This document shows positions 21,959 to 32,986 of a stretch of 64,000 nt of DNA, piece after piece. Origin of the DNA: Stemphylium vesicarium (lineage: Eukaryota; Ascomycota; Dothideomycetes; Pleosporales; Pleosporaceae); NCBI GenBank assembly GCA_004380135.1, contig QXCR01000006.1, positions 1-64,000 of the forward strand, written 5' to 3'. The position numbers and the translations under genes were made by a program. Numbering within the stretch: the first letter of the stretch is position 1; the number at the start of each line of letters is the position of its first letter. The notes under the pieces were generated by a model that saw only the letters and a list, made by a program, of their open reading frames with translations, did not search any database and was not told the origin of the DNA.

Positions 21959-22411
21959 TGTCGGCGGTGCAAGCACTCGGGACAGAGTGTTGTGGATGGA
22001 GGGTGGAGGATGCCGTGAAGGTTGCGGAGCGGGAGGTCGAATGATTCGACGATTTCCAAAAGTTGAGATGGACTAGGGTTCGATGCGGAGATTTCCGCGC
22101 TCTATCCAGCCAACGTACATCGCCCAGCCCTACAACGTAGAGCGCGGCTGAAGCTGAACACTGGGACCGCCTTTTCTGTTTGCACAATAACGTGTTTCCC
22201 ATTGTCTGTTGTCGGTCGAATTACTAGATACAGCATGTGCAGCCCTGATCGGAAAGCGCTCCTTTCACTCTGCTTTCCCTGAGATAGGCGCGAATAATAC
22301 GCGCCATGTGCCATCATTCACGCGCTAAACACCCATCACCTTTTACCTCCTGAGCTATTAGAACGGCGTATTCCATTCAATCGCTCGCGATCCGAACTGT
22401 GTTCTGTCAAC
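21959..22411. promoter_or_regulatory. divergent promoter region
   Basis: 453 bp separate two divergent start codons. No clear box or repeat stands out. Short open frames here are noise. Confidence 0.45.
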
Positions 22412-23345
22412 ATGGCGGAAAATGGGGAACAGAACTTAGATCTTGCAAAGATCTTGGCTACACTCGCGAACTTGCCCAAACCAGAGGCCCAGCCGTATCA
22501 GGATCAACAAGCATACGAACACTCCCAGAGCTATCAGGAGTACCATGAACCGCAGCAGCAGTATATACCCGAGCAGAACAGCCACTATCAACAGCCAGCT
22601 GATCCTCGTCTGATCGGCCGCTCACTACCCCAGCATCGGCAGCCACACCCAAAGCCGCAGGACAGGGTTTCATCGCCGCTCATCGACCCTTCAACCATCA
22701 TCGAATGGAAGCAAGGTCTTCGCTGCATAAGCAAGATATCCACGCAAAACCCTGAGTTTGCACCAGCGGTCCGCAAGGTAGGACAGGTGCATCATCCACA
22801 GCTTGTATTCGTTGCTTAAATGTACCAGTTGATGAAAGACCAAGAGTCAAACGTCAGATCATGGGAGGCCGGCCGCAAGAATTTGATCGAAGAGCAGAAG
22901 TTCAAGCGTGAAAACGAACGAACGCATCGAGCTGCACTGTATGATGTTTAGCCTCCCTAATGCGATGCCCCGTTAACGTTATTAGATCATTGCCTGGTCT
23001 GTTAGAAGGCACGGCACTTCTTCGTGTATGTAGTCCAGCCCTCATACCCTGCCATCAACACTGACGAAGCAGACACCCGAGCGCGAGAAAGAAGAACTCG
23101 ATCAGTACGATGCCAAGGTTTACCGAGCCTGCAAAGCGATGGTCGATTCCCAAACTTCCTCACTCAAGGTACTCGGTGTGCCATTCTTCGGGGTGAAGCC
23201 TCATCTAGTCGTTGGCTCTAGCTATGATCCGGCGGAAGTGACGGACTCTCAATCAACTCCGGTGGCGGGTAAGATTACCAAAGACCAGCTCCTGGAGCTG
23301 CAAAGGAAGATGTTGAACCATCTTATGGAGCTATACGGCGATTGA
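22412..23345 (+). CDS. DUF2458-like protein, unknown function
   Basis: Four exons (22412-22777, 22829-22938, 22986-23025, 23073-23345) join in phase to 262 residues. The N-terminus contains DLAKILATLANLPKPE followed by a Gln/Tyr-rich linker. A conserved core follows (IIEWKQGLRCISKI, then LMKDQESNVRSWEAGRKNLI), then a coiled segment (KEELDQYDAKVYRACKAM) and a C-terminal helix (QLLELQRKMLNHLMELYG). This resembles the fungal DUF2458 family, whose role I do not know. The last acceptor lies next to a CAG, so one Gln may be gained or lost at that junction. Confidence 0.75.
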
Positions 23346-24082
23346 AACTCTCGGTTGTGGTACTGGGCTTGCAGTGTTGGTGTCGGGGGTAGAACTGACT
23401 TGCATTTGGCGGTCGAGCACCTGTTTTCCCACTATCATGGTTTCAGGGGTCGTCTGCCTTTGCAAAACTTATTTGGTCAATAGGAATTCTCTCAATTATC
23501 CCAAGTAGTCGTCTTGACACTCCTTCGAAGCATATACAGTACTCCACCAGCTCCACAGGTCCATTGCGATGGATGAGCGGCCTTCCTGGATTCACTACCT
23601 GTCAAGTCCCTTCCTCATGTACAGAGTACTACTGCTTATCCATTCACTTTCACTCTAATCAAGTCGAGTGACGACCTCCCGTATATGTTCGCAATCCGAC
23701 ATCGCTTTCCTTGGTGGCCCTGGTCAAACAGGCAGGAGCCATTCACCACGAGCCCCACGAGTGCAAACGCACGCGGTATGCGACTGCCCAATCGATTAAT
23801 TGCTCCGCATGCCATTGGCCGTTTGCTGCTCGTGGTAAATCAAGCTAGTCCCTTGTTAACTGCCCACACGGCCCCCACGTACATCATAATAACCACTTCG
23901 CTCTCACGCCCCCCTCCGGTTTTACTTTCTCACTCCACCACGCTACACTCATTCAACTTTTCACTCAGATCCACAGTCTTTACTGCTTGCATTCGCTACT
24001 CCCTTTGCATCGCCAGCCCTCGACTGCACATTCAACTACGCCCAGACCTGCATTTTACACAGAACTAAACTTAGCTGTCAAC
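23346..24082. other. intergenic, promoter of the GPI-type protein gene
   Basis: 737 bp with no further gene. A pyrimidine-rich stretch around 23880-23960 may be a core promoter of the type common upstream of expressed fungal genes. Confidence 0.45.
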
Positions 24083-25144
24083 ATGCACATGATGCGCTCG
24101 CTTGTCTTCGTCACCGGTGAGTAACTCCACATTTCGTGGCAATGTAGTTGCCCTGCTAACATTCAAATAGCAGGAGCTGTCGCCGAGGTTGCCCAGTGGG
24201 GTCACGTCGTGGAGCCTGTCCAGCTTGGGGCAGTTGCACCTCGTGGAGATGGCTGCGGTGAGGTCCCAAAGCTCTGCACAGATTCGGTGCTGCTTCGCGG
24301 TTACGAGACGACTCTCACTTATCTGTGCCCTGAGACTAAGGTAAGCTTTGGATGTACGAATTATTGGTGAGACAGATACTGACTTTGTATTCTTCTCATT
24401 ACAGGTACCGACTACTGTCACTGTTACTACCACCGCCACCACCACCGTGACTGATAGTGCGGCTCCTACGACGTCCTCAGAGTCTGTTGAGCTTCCTGAG
24501 TCTGCTCCCATCGTGTATGCATCCGAGTCGCGGCTTCAATTGCGTTTTACTGACTTCTCAGGAATACTTCCACTTCGGCTGAGCCTACTACTACCAAGAC
24601 AATTCAGTCCACCATGGAGATTACGAGGACAGAGACGGTCACTAGGGCCATCGTCAGTTCCTCTTTCTCGCTTACACCGCCCGTCATCACCGCGTCGTTC
24701 CCGGCAGTTCTTCCTTCTGACGTCAAGCTGTCTTCCGCGACTGTGATAACATCCTCCTCGGGCAGGTACGTCGCGAGCTTGGCCTTTCCTACCTCCGAGT
24801 CACCACCAGTGGCTACAGTACAGGCATCTTCTGTCTTCAACACAAGCTCCTTCGACTTGTTCCCCACTCACTCGGTCGCCAGTTCCTCGACAACTGCCTA
24901 CATCCCCTCGACAAGTACTTCTTCCAAGGTTGTTTACCCGGTGCCCATCTTTGTCAACAAGACTTCGTCTCACAGTGGCTATAACATGCCCACTATGAAC
25001 CTTGCACGGGAGGCGAAGTCGACTGAGAATGTCACCACCGCCGCCGCTGTCCCTACAGCGACTTTCACGGGTGTTGCTAGCGAAAGCTCTGTCTCATTCG
25101 TCGCGTTGTTTCTCAGCGTAATGGTCGCCGCTTTCATGTTCTAA
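24083..25144 (+). CDS. Thr/Ser-rich GPI-anchored cell-wall-type protein
   Basis: Four exons (24083-24116, 24171-24340, 24405-24514, 24562-25144) join in phase to 298 residues. A short hydrophobic N-terminus (MRSLVFVTAGAVAEVA) looks like a signal peptide. A small Cys-containing segment follows (GCGEVPKLCTDS ... TYLCPETK, three cysteines), then a long Thr/Ser/Val-rich region expected to be heavily O-mannosylated. The C-terminus ends in a hydrophobic segment (SFVALFLSVMVAAFMF) with small residues before it, as in GPI-attachment signals. I infer a cell-surface structural or adhesive protein. No catalytic domain is present. Confidence 0.75.
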
Positions 25145-25954
25145 GCAGTAAGTTGTTGGGGAATCTGGTGAGCGAAGCTCCACTAGGACGAGGCCTTGAA
25201 CAGATATGTGGCACGGTTATAAGTGAATGTGCTATGATTTTACGAATTTCACGACTTGTACAATACGACTACTGGATTAGTGTTCCATAGCAGCCGACAA
25301 TTGGCATGAGATCGTGTCAAAGTAGTCGAGAGCTTCAAATGTACAATCCATACTTGCTTTATGGTCTGATTATTTGTCTTTCCTCGATCATGTGAGAAAG
25401 TCCCGCTTTAGAATGTGTGAAGATGATGTTGTTTGCGATTCGTACCACCCCGCGTGGTGTAGGTCTGGGCCATAGCTTCGCGGTAAGAATAGTGGAACCG
25501 AAGTTGCGGACTCGCGATCCAATCACCGGACAAGCGCGCCGCAACAACGACGAACCCGATCTTTCTCGGGCGCGACTTCACCACTGCCTAGACAAAGAGC
25601 ATCCAGCGACGGCATTTGCGACACCATCATCTTCGCTGGCCAGCATTAATCTCCAACCTCGGCCATTCTCTCGAAGGAACACTCAGCCCAGCGACGAGTA
25701 CACGCTGCGTCGACGAAGCCCGCAGTCGCCTCTCGACCTCCCATACCGCCTTTTCGAGAGCTCAGCGCAAACTCGTACAGTTAAGAGCCGCGTCTCAGCT
25801 CGAGCGCGTATAGAATTGTCGCATCGAAAACCGCTGCAAACCCACAATCTCTTTGACAAGCAGGCGCCAGGCTACTCGATCCAAAGTTTAGATCGCGACT
25901 GCCGAGAGCGTGTGTTGAACATCACGAGCAAGAACCGGCAGAGTTTCAGTCAAG
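25145..25954. other. intergenic / Arp8 leader
   Basis: 810 bp between genes. From about 25417 the frame that later encodes Arp8 is already open without a stop, but no conserved sequence supports coding here; it is treated as promoter and 5' leader. Confidence 0.5.
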
Positions 25955-28313
25955 ATGGTTGGAAAGAAGTCAGGCAGAGCCCAATTGCGGGAGGAGGGTA
26001 CAGCGTCCGAACACAACAATACATCACGGTAACTAACGAGCCTACAGGTCTGGAGCGGACAGACAACAACATGGATCTCACGACATGGCCTCAAGTAGGC
26101 ATGATCAATCAGAAGAACTACTATACCGAATTCCTCAAAAGGGACGAACAATTTCTCGCCGTACGATACCCCAAAGATGAGGAGAGAGCGCGCATAGTTC
26201 AGGAAGCCAGGGACAAGGATCGCGCACGCGCGATGGGAGTGCCCACGGCGGAAGGAGCGACACCACAAGCTGCGGACGAGACAATGGAAGATGCCGAGGT
26301 CTCGTTCGCATCCAGGACGGACATTTCGAAGCTCATCGTAATACATCCTGGTAGCCAGAACTTGAGGATAGGGCTTGGATCAGACGCGCTACCCAAGACT
26401 GTGCCCATGGTCATCGCACGAAAATGGAAGGAGAGCGAAGACGAGGAGAATGACGGTGAACCCTGTCCAAAGCGGATGAGGGTCGATGGAGCCGTACCGG
26501 TGGATGCTCTGCCTGAGAAGTGGTTCGGCGAAGATGTATGTTGATCTTCAGATTCATTGCGACAGGTGCTAATTTGAGATTCAGTTTGCCGATCAGTATA
26601 TGGCCATGTCTTCCGAGCTGAGGACACGGATGCGCTCCAACAAGCGACGAGTGCTTCCCAACTCAAAGGATCTCGTAACAAACTACAACCGAAAGTCACC
26701 GCCCGACATCATCTCCGAACACAACGACATCAACCGTATCGAGTGGACCGAGCTACCGGCAGACCCAAAGAAAGCCCCCGACTTCTTTACTGGACACGAG
26801 GCCCTGCGCATTCCCGAAAGATCCAACCCACGCTACAAGCTGTTCTGGCCAATACGCAATGGAACTTTCAACGAGAAAGATTACCGCGATCGCAATCAGA
26901 TCTACCACGACATTTCCAAAATCCTCGAAGAGGCCTTCCGGAATCAGCTCGGTATCACAAAGTTGAAGGATCTCGTCAACTACAAGTGCGTTTTCATCAT
27001 TCCGGATCTTTACGAGCGACAGTACGTAACCATGATTCTTGACATCCTGATGCGGGATCTCGGTCTCGGAAAGGTCTGTCTGCAGCAAGAATCACTGTCG
27101 GCGACTTTCGGTGCAGGCTACGGTGTTGCCTGCGTTGTCGACATTGGCGCTCAGAAGACATCTATTTGCTGTGTCGATGAAGGCCTGTGTGCTGAAGAGT
27201 CGCGCGTCAATCTGAAGATGGGTGGAGCCGACGTTACCGAAACATTCATCAAGATGATGCTGTACGGTCACTTCCCATACTCGGACATGAACCTGAAGCG
27301 GAGATATGATTGGCTGCTTGCTGAAGAGCTGAAGCAGAAGTTCTGCTCGATGGACGAAGGCGCGGTTACGGTGCAGACATGGGACTTCCATCTCCGAGCC
27401 TCGGGCCAAGATACGCGGAAATACACATTCAAGACATACGACGAGACGATGCTCTCGGTCATGGTAAGTCGCGCACTTACATCTACAAAGATGTACTTAT
27501 ACTGACATACACCAGGGATTCTTCAAACCGTCAATATTCGACAACATCAGCAAACTCGAGAACAGAAGAAAAGTAGTCCCCCGTTCCGTCGATCTCTACG
27601 ACGGTTCCCCCAACGACCCTATCTCGCAAGCCCAAATCGCCATCCTCGAAGCCGCAGCCGGCAAACCCGTGGTACCCATCAGCACCACAAACGGCACCTC
27701 TGAAACCGTTCACAATGCCGCCCCGGTTTCCACGCCTCAACGCCCACAGCCCAACCCCTTCAACCTCCTCGGCCGCCTAAATGAAGGCGGGGAAAACACG
27801 CCGCGCTCCTCGGTAGCAGGCTCCCCAGGCCCCGAAGGAACCAGCACCCCGAACCCTGATCGCGACACACCCATGGGCGACGGCGAAGGCGCGCCCCTCC
27901 TCTTCCGCGACCCCATCCACGAAAAGACCAAGCTAGCCGAAGCCCGCGACACGGTCCTCCCCATCCACTCGCTCGACCACGCCATCCTGGAATCCCTCTC
28001 CCAGGGCGCGCGCGGCGACGATCGCAAACTGCGCGATTTCTTCGGCGGCATCATGCTCGTTGGCGGTGCCTCCAAGACACCGGGTCTACGCGAGTTCCTC
28101 GAGATGCGACTTCGAGAGCTGAGACCGGGGTATGGTAAGGAGATCCTTGTGGGACCGCCGCCTAGGGACTTTGATCCCCAGGTTGTGGCGTGGAAGGGGG
28201 GTAGTGTGTTTGGGAGGCTGAGTGGGCATGGGAATGATGGGTGGATTAGTCGGTATGAGTATGATATGTTGGGGGCGAGGCTGCTGAATACAAAGTGCAT
28301 GTTTGCTTGGTGA
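25955..28313 (+). CDS. arp8: actin-related protein Arp8 (INO80 complex)
   Basis: Four exons (25955-25997, 26048-26535, 26585-27463, 27516-28313) join in phase to 735 residues. The first junction restores LREEGLERTDNNMDLTTWPQ, typical of filamentous-fungal Arp8, and supports the ATG at 25955. Actin-fold landmarks include KLIVIHPGSQNLRIGLGSD near the N-terminus, YGVACVVDIGAQKTSICCVD, GGADVTETFIKMM, and the C-terminal GGIMLVGGASKTPGLREFLE. A Pro/Ser/Gly-rich insertion near residues 500-600 separates subdomains. Arp8 binds nucleosomes and actin in the nuclear INO80 remodelling complex. Intron lengths are 49-52 nt. Confidence 0.95.
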
Positions 28314-29964
28314 GGGGTAGTGTCAGTGGAGCGAGGGTTGTTTTAGCTGGGTAAATGCCATATTGGAAGACTTTATTTTTTTTTCTCTGTGGTTTACGTG
28401 CCTGTTAGAAGAGTCATGGATACCACTGGTGTCGTTGAGTATGCTGTCTGAGAATCTTGTGTGTGAGAAGGAGAGTGACGGTAAAAGATTTGAATTTTTG
28501 AAATGTATACAAACTGCTTTGGATAGCATGAATATAACTCAGAGCAACTCAGACAATGGGCTGCTAGAGGCAAAATATGGGACAGTGAGCTGATGAGCAG
28601 AAAACGATCGTCTTGTGGGCGGCGCAAAGAGTTCCGTCTGGAAGCTTATCTGCCATGTGTCTATTACTCATGGAATAAGCCCGCATACGACCCTTGTCAA
28701 TGTTAAACCGTAATATAAGGCCGTGGTAGTGGCACAGTACACATAACTGCGTAGTCAGCTTCCTGCAACGTGCACGAATATTGTACTGTTGTACGAACTC
28801 GAACAACACTACAAATCTGGTCCAATCCCCTCCGCTCTTCTTGCAATGACGATTTTTTTGGGTGTTTTCTTTTGTTAATGGAACCCAGTCTTCGTATGCA
28901 AGCTGCTGACAGTTGACTGATCACGTTCACAAACTTACCAAGTCCAAGGTAATGAGTTTGGAGACTGAGGCAACTAAAGCGCAGTACTAGTAGAGTACGC
29001 ATTTTGCAGACACGAGGTGATTAGTGAACTAGTGGTCAGCGTTGTAGCGAGCGAGAATAGCTAGAGGCGATAGCTAGACATGATCGAAACGTAAAGCAAA
29101 TGCGTTATGCCAGCATCCCCAATACCTTGGGCGTGGAAAAGAGGGGAGAAGAATGGGAAGATACTGTCCAAGTCGATCAATGCTGTTAACGATAGTACTG
29201 CTGACGCAATCTACGCTTAAAGGTTAGACTAACTGCGTAGACGTTCACCCTACCTCAGATAGTCTCTTGGTTGCACGAGGCGCTTCGCCCTTGACTTCGC
29301 TTATGGACAGAACAAACGCGCCGGCTTGGGAAGAGTTGCTGATGTTACGTACATTGCATCTTGCGATTGGTCCTTCGGCGCCATGGCCCCGCGCAGGTGT
29401 GTCGATAGGTGCTTGTGTTTCGTGGACGCTGTGGAGAAGGGGGGCGTTAAGATAAGCGAACTAGCCGCAGAGTGCCGGGCGTGGAGTAGCCATGTTCAAG
29501 TCGTTCCGCTTCCGGTGGCTTGAACTGAAGTGAGCATTTGTCAGCAATTGAAAAGCGAGTGAGAAGGAGCCTCCGTGGAGGAGCTTCCTGGAGGAGCTCC
29601 CCAGAGAAAAGGGCCATCTGCAGCGTAAGCCATCGAGATTTGATATTGCGTGCATATAGGTATTCTCCTGAAACGATCATGGGTTTTGCAATTGATAGTC
29701 TAGCTTCGGTCGGACCAGTTGCGGAGGTTACAGACGCGCGGTGTCTTTATGCTCCGCGACTCTGTGCGGAACTCCGGTTAGGTCAGCAGTGAGAGCAACT
29801 GCCAGCCATTCACTATATTGCGGTGACATCGCGTCCCAGTATGCGGTGTGTTGCCATGGTTGTACTTCATCTTTGATGCTTGACGCTTGGCACTTGCTCA
29901 AACATCTTTCGAAGCTAGTATTTATAGCAATTGAATTGACCGTAAAGCTTCCGTTCAGCCTGAA
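28314..29964. other. intergenic between convergent genes
   Basis: 1.65 kb with no recognisable gene. Short open frames on both strands lack coding character. It contains the 3' UTRs of Arp8 and of the dehydratase gene. I see no repeat or mobile element. Confidence 0.5.
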
Positions 29965-30345
29965 TTATTCTTTCAGTCCAATCTCAGCAGCCTTTTGATT
30001 ACAGAACTCGGCCATTTCGACATCCTTGATGCTGAGTCCCTCTGGCCTGTGAGTAGTCCATTCAATCGTAACCTGGTTGTAGAGATTGGACCAAGACGGA
30101 TGATGATTCTTGACCTTGCACTCGTCTGCGACCAGTGACATGAACCGCCAGGCTTTTGTAAAACTTGAAAAGGTGAACTGGCGTGTAATGCCCTTCTTGG
30201 ATGCGATGAGCTGCCATGCAGGAAAGAGCTTGGTTACTCGATCGGGCAGGTCAGCAGGTTGGTTGGCAGAGAAGATTATGTCATCTGATGCTGGTTTCTG
30301 CCTTGACTCTGCATGCAGGCTGGGAGACGAATGAGACGTCGACAT
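29965..30345 (-). CDS. pterin-4a-carbinolamine dehydratase
   Basis: This single exon encodes 126 residues from the first ATG at 30345. The C-terminal 85 residues match the PCD/DCoH fold: TRQFTFSSFTKAWRFMSLVA, then the signature KNHHPSWSNLYNQVTIEWTTH and a later D (LSIKDVEMAEFC). The two adjacent His and the distal His and Asp are the family's active-site residues. The enzyme dehydrates 4a-hydroxytetrahydropterin, recycling the pterin cofactor of aromatic amino-acid hydroxylases; some members also bind transcription factors. The frame stays open for 41 codons upstream without an ATG, so a spliced upstream exon is possible. Confidence 0.92.
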   Translation of the reverse strand: MSTSHSSPSLHAESRQKPASDDIIFSANQPADLPDRVTKLFPAWQLIASKKGITRQFTFSSFTKAWRFMSLVADECKVKNHHPSWSNLYNQVTIEWTTHRPEGLSIKDVEMAEFCNQKAAEIGLKE

Positions 30346-31969
30346 TGCTCGGAATCCCGCACCAGGTGCGTATCTCGCATCAAGTAGGGTGGTACCTTGT
30401 CTCGGTCGGACGCAGGCCTCGTGGAGAATCAGCAAGGACGTTTTGGTGCGACAGTGACGATGGCACAATGATGGATATGATAGGCTACGGTTTGCAGATT
30501 AGACGACTTAACTTCTGAGGTAATCAAGGCGGACATTAAGGCGCCAGTCAGACGAGGGACGCGGTTGCAGATCCGCAGCGTTACTGCAGTGGTAGACTCA
30601 CGGGATCGCCCGAGCAAGATACTGAGGCCGTGCCATGCAAGTGGTGTCAGATGCACGTGCTGGAGGCGTTTGTAGGTTTTGATGGCGGGTACGACAACAA
30701 AGGCGTCGAAGGGTAGAGATGATGAGATGCAGCTGATGGGAGGGTAAGACACAAAAAGAGAGGATGTAGATGGGCGACAATGATTGTTGAAGGCAGGTTG
30801 CACAGGAATGCAGAGACGTTGCAGAGTGGAGTAAGAGCTACCAAGCGCCTTGCAGATGTGCAGGGGCCAAGAATCGCGCCTTCTAAGAAAGCCCAAAGCC
30901 GCTGGGGGGGTTGTCCGCGATTATGTCTGACTGTTGTGGGACTTGCATGTCCTCTGATGCACTGAGCTATTATATCGAAAGTGATAGTGGTCGGACAAAC
31001 ATATTGTTCATGGAGCGGAGTAGATTGCTGATGAAGATGCTTCTTTTTCAAGCGGGCTGCGGGAGCAGGGTCAGCAGGGGCCGTCAGCGCAAGTGAGGCA
31101 AACCATCTGGACCCTGATGGCGAGGCAGATGTGCGTCGACTGTATGTCAGTAGATGAGCGGGCGACCTGAGTGCGCAATGTTTCCTGCATTCAGGACAAG
31201 CGGCAGCTTCGGATCTGGAAACTCACGTATCCCGTATACAGTAATCAGACATCGGGGCGCTAGGCCACAAGCAGACTAAGGGTGCAGGACGGCTACCAAA
31301 TGGTCGGAGAATTGGTCAGCGCTGCAGAAAGCAGGTGGACGGTCGGATGAGGTACACAGTTCGCTATATTCTCGCCGACGCCAGCAGAGGGATGCAGCAG
31401 GGCGTTATGACCATGCAGTGCGCTCGGGCGATTCGTCGTGAGGTTGGTCGAGTGCGGAGTGGTGGTTTCTCCTGTGCCTGTGCCCATTGTCCTTGACATG
31501 TTCCCGAGGCCGACTATCATCCGCCCGCCTACTTAAACGCGCAACGCCCGCCCACCTTAGTCAAAGCTGCGTAATCCACATTTCGACCAACTGCATCATC
31601 ACGTACAGGTGAGCTACCCCATCACACACATGGCCGCGCGCGCAAACCATGATGCTGTCGCAGAACATTGCGCGCCTTTCTTGGCGCAAGAGGCCCATGA
31701 AGCTGACTCCGAGGCGCACAGGTGCTCGTCTCTTTCACCCACCAAGCCTATCATTCCCCACGCCGGCCTCACTTGTCGCGACGTCACCACCCTCGCACTA
31801 CCATCCGAGTAAAGACGGCCGCACTCGATTCTTGCCTGCACCTCGCACTGGTCTTGTCTGGTCTGGTCTGAAATAGCGACCAACCATCTCAGCCTCAAAT
31901 TCTACCTTGCTGTCTAATCAACGCCACAACACCCTCGCCGCCGCTGCGCCCTCGTCCGTCGCGCCTTGA
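30346..31969. promoter_or_regulatory. long divergent region upstream of kapC
   Basis: 1.6 kb lie between the dehydratase start and the kapC start. The part nearest kapC (from about 31550) is pyrimidine-rich and contains at least two upstream ATGs with short frames (31630-31812 and 31649-31876), so the kapC leader may carry uORFs. No separate gene is supported. Confidence 0.45.
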
Positions 31970-32986
31970 ATGAGCCGAACGCTACAACCCTCAATCCGCA
32001 CCGACACTGGGTATAACATGCAGACATCGGCCGCTCAGGTAAGCAATGCTGACTGTTGCAGGCCTTTGCACTGCTGACTACCAAAATAGGAGCAGTCGAA
32101 GCCGACTATCGAGATGAGTTAGTACCTCCCCGCATCCCTACCCTCGTGCACATGACTAACGCGCATCGCTCTCAAGGCTTAAGAGAACACTTGCTCGCTG
32201 CTGGCGCTGGCCAACCCAGCGTCCAGCCTCTCCCGCAGCACCCCCCGCATCCTCAGCATTCTCAGCACTCCCACAGCACTGGCCCGCCGCACGCCATTGA
32301 CCCTGCCATTGGCGGCTCTGCTTACGACATGAGCGCTGGCGGCCCCGACGACGGGAACACGAGTGAGGGTCGCTCCAAGGGCCGGAGAGAGCTGTCGACG
32401 TCGAAGCGTGCTGCCCAGAATCGCGCTGCCCAGGTACGCACCCTGTGCGCATTGGGTCGCATCATGCTAACTTTATCAGCGCGCATTCCGCCAGCGCAAG
32501 GAGGAGTATATCAAGCAGCTAAAGGACCAGGTCAAGGAGTTTGAGCAGCTGTGCGAGCTCTACAAGACACTCCAAACCGAGAACTACCAATTGCGCGACT
32601 ACATCATCAACCTCCAATCCCGACTACTGGAGACGCAAGGCGAGATACCTCCTGCGCCAGCCGGTGTAGACCTCAATCGACCACATGCCGAGCAAGCGAA
32701 CATGCATCCCCAGCCACAACCACCGCAGCCGCCACAGCAGCCCGAACAACCACAGCAACAACAGTCGAGCCAGAACAACAACAATGGAGGTCTATCCGAG
32801 CGTCAGATAGGCGAACTGCAGATGGCAGCGCAAGCAGCAGCCGCAGCCCAACACGGCACGGCTGGCAGCAAACACCCCAATGCCGATGGCTCGTACGACT
32901 ACTCAGAGAAGCGCCAAAAGGTCGACGAATCGTCTCCAGGTCAGCGCCCCTCGCTACCCTCCTTCCCCTACCCAAACGCTTATTGA
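31970..32986 (+). CDS. kapC: bZIP transcription factor KapC
   Basis: Four exons (31970-32038, 32090-32117, 32177-32433, 32480-32986) join in phase to 286 residues. An in-frame ATG at 32018 (MQTSAAQ) could start a form shorter by 16 residues. The third intron splits the basic region, and joining restores STSKRAAQNRAAQRAFRQRK near residues 105-125, a Pap1/AP-1-type DNA-contact sequence. A leucine zipper follows (LKDQVKEFEQL ... LRDYIINLQSRLLE). The flanks are His/Pro/Gln-rich, with a Gln-rich activation-like tail. Residues after the zipper (LLETQGEIPPAPAGVDLN) match Aspergillus KapC, a nuclear transcription factor. Confidence 0.9.

Noticed and set aside
25417..25954. Open frame upstream of Arp8 as an N-terminal extension
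   Set aside because: Splicing from the ATG at 25955 gives the typical fungal Arp8 start, and the upstream translation has no conserved motif.
30429..31051. Minus-strand frames upstream of the dehydratase as an extra exon or gene
   Set aside because: Sequence is Cys/Ser/Leu-rich without a domain, and no donor/acceptor pair joins it convincingly to the dehydratase.
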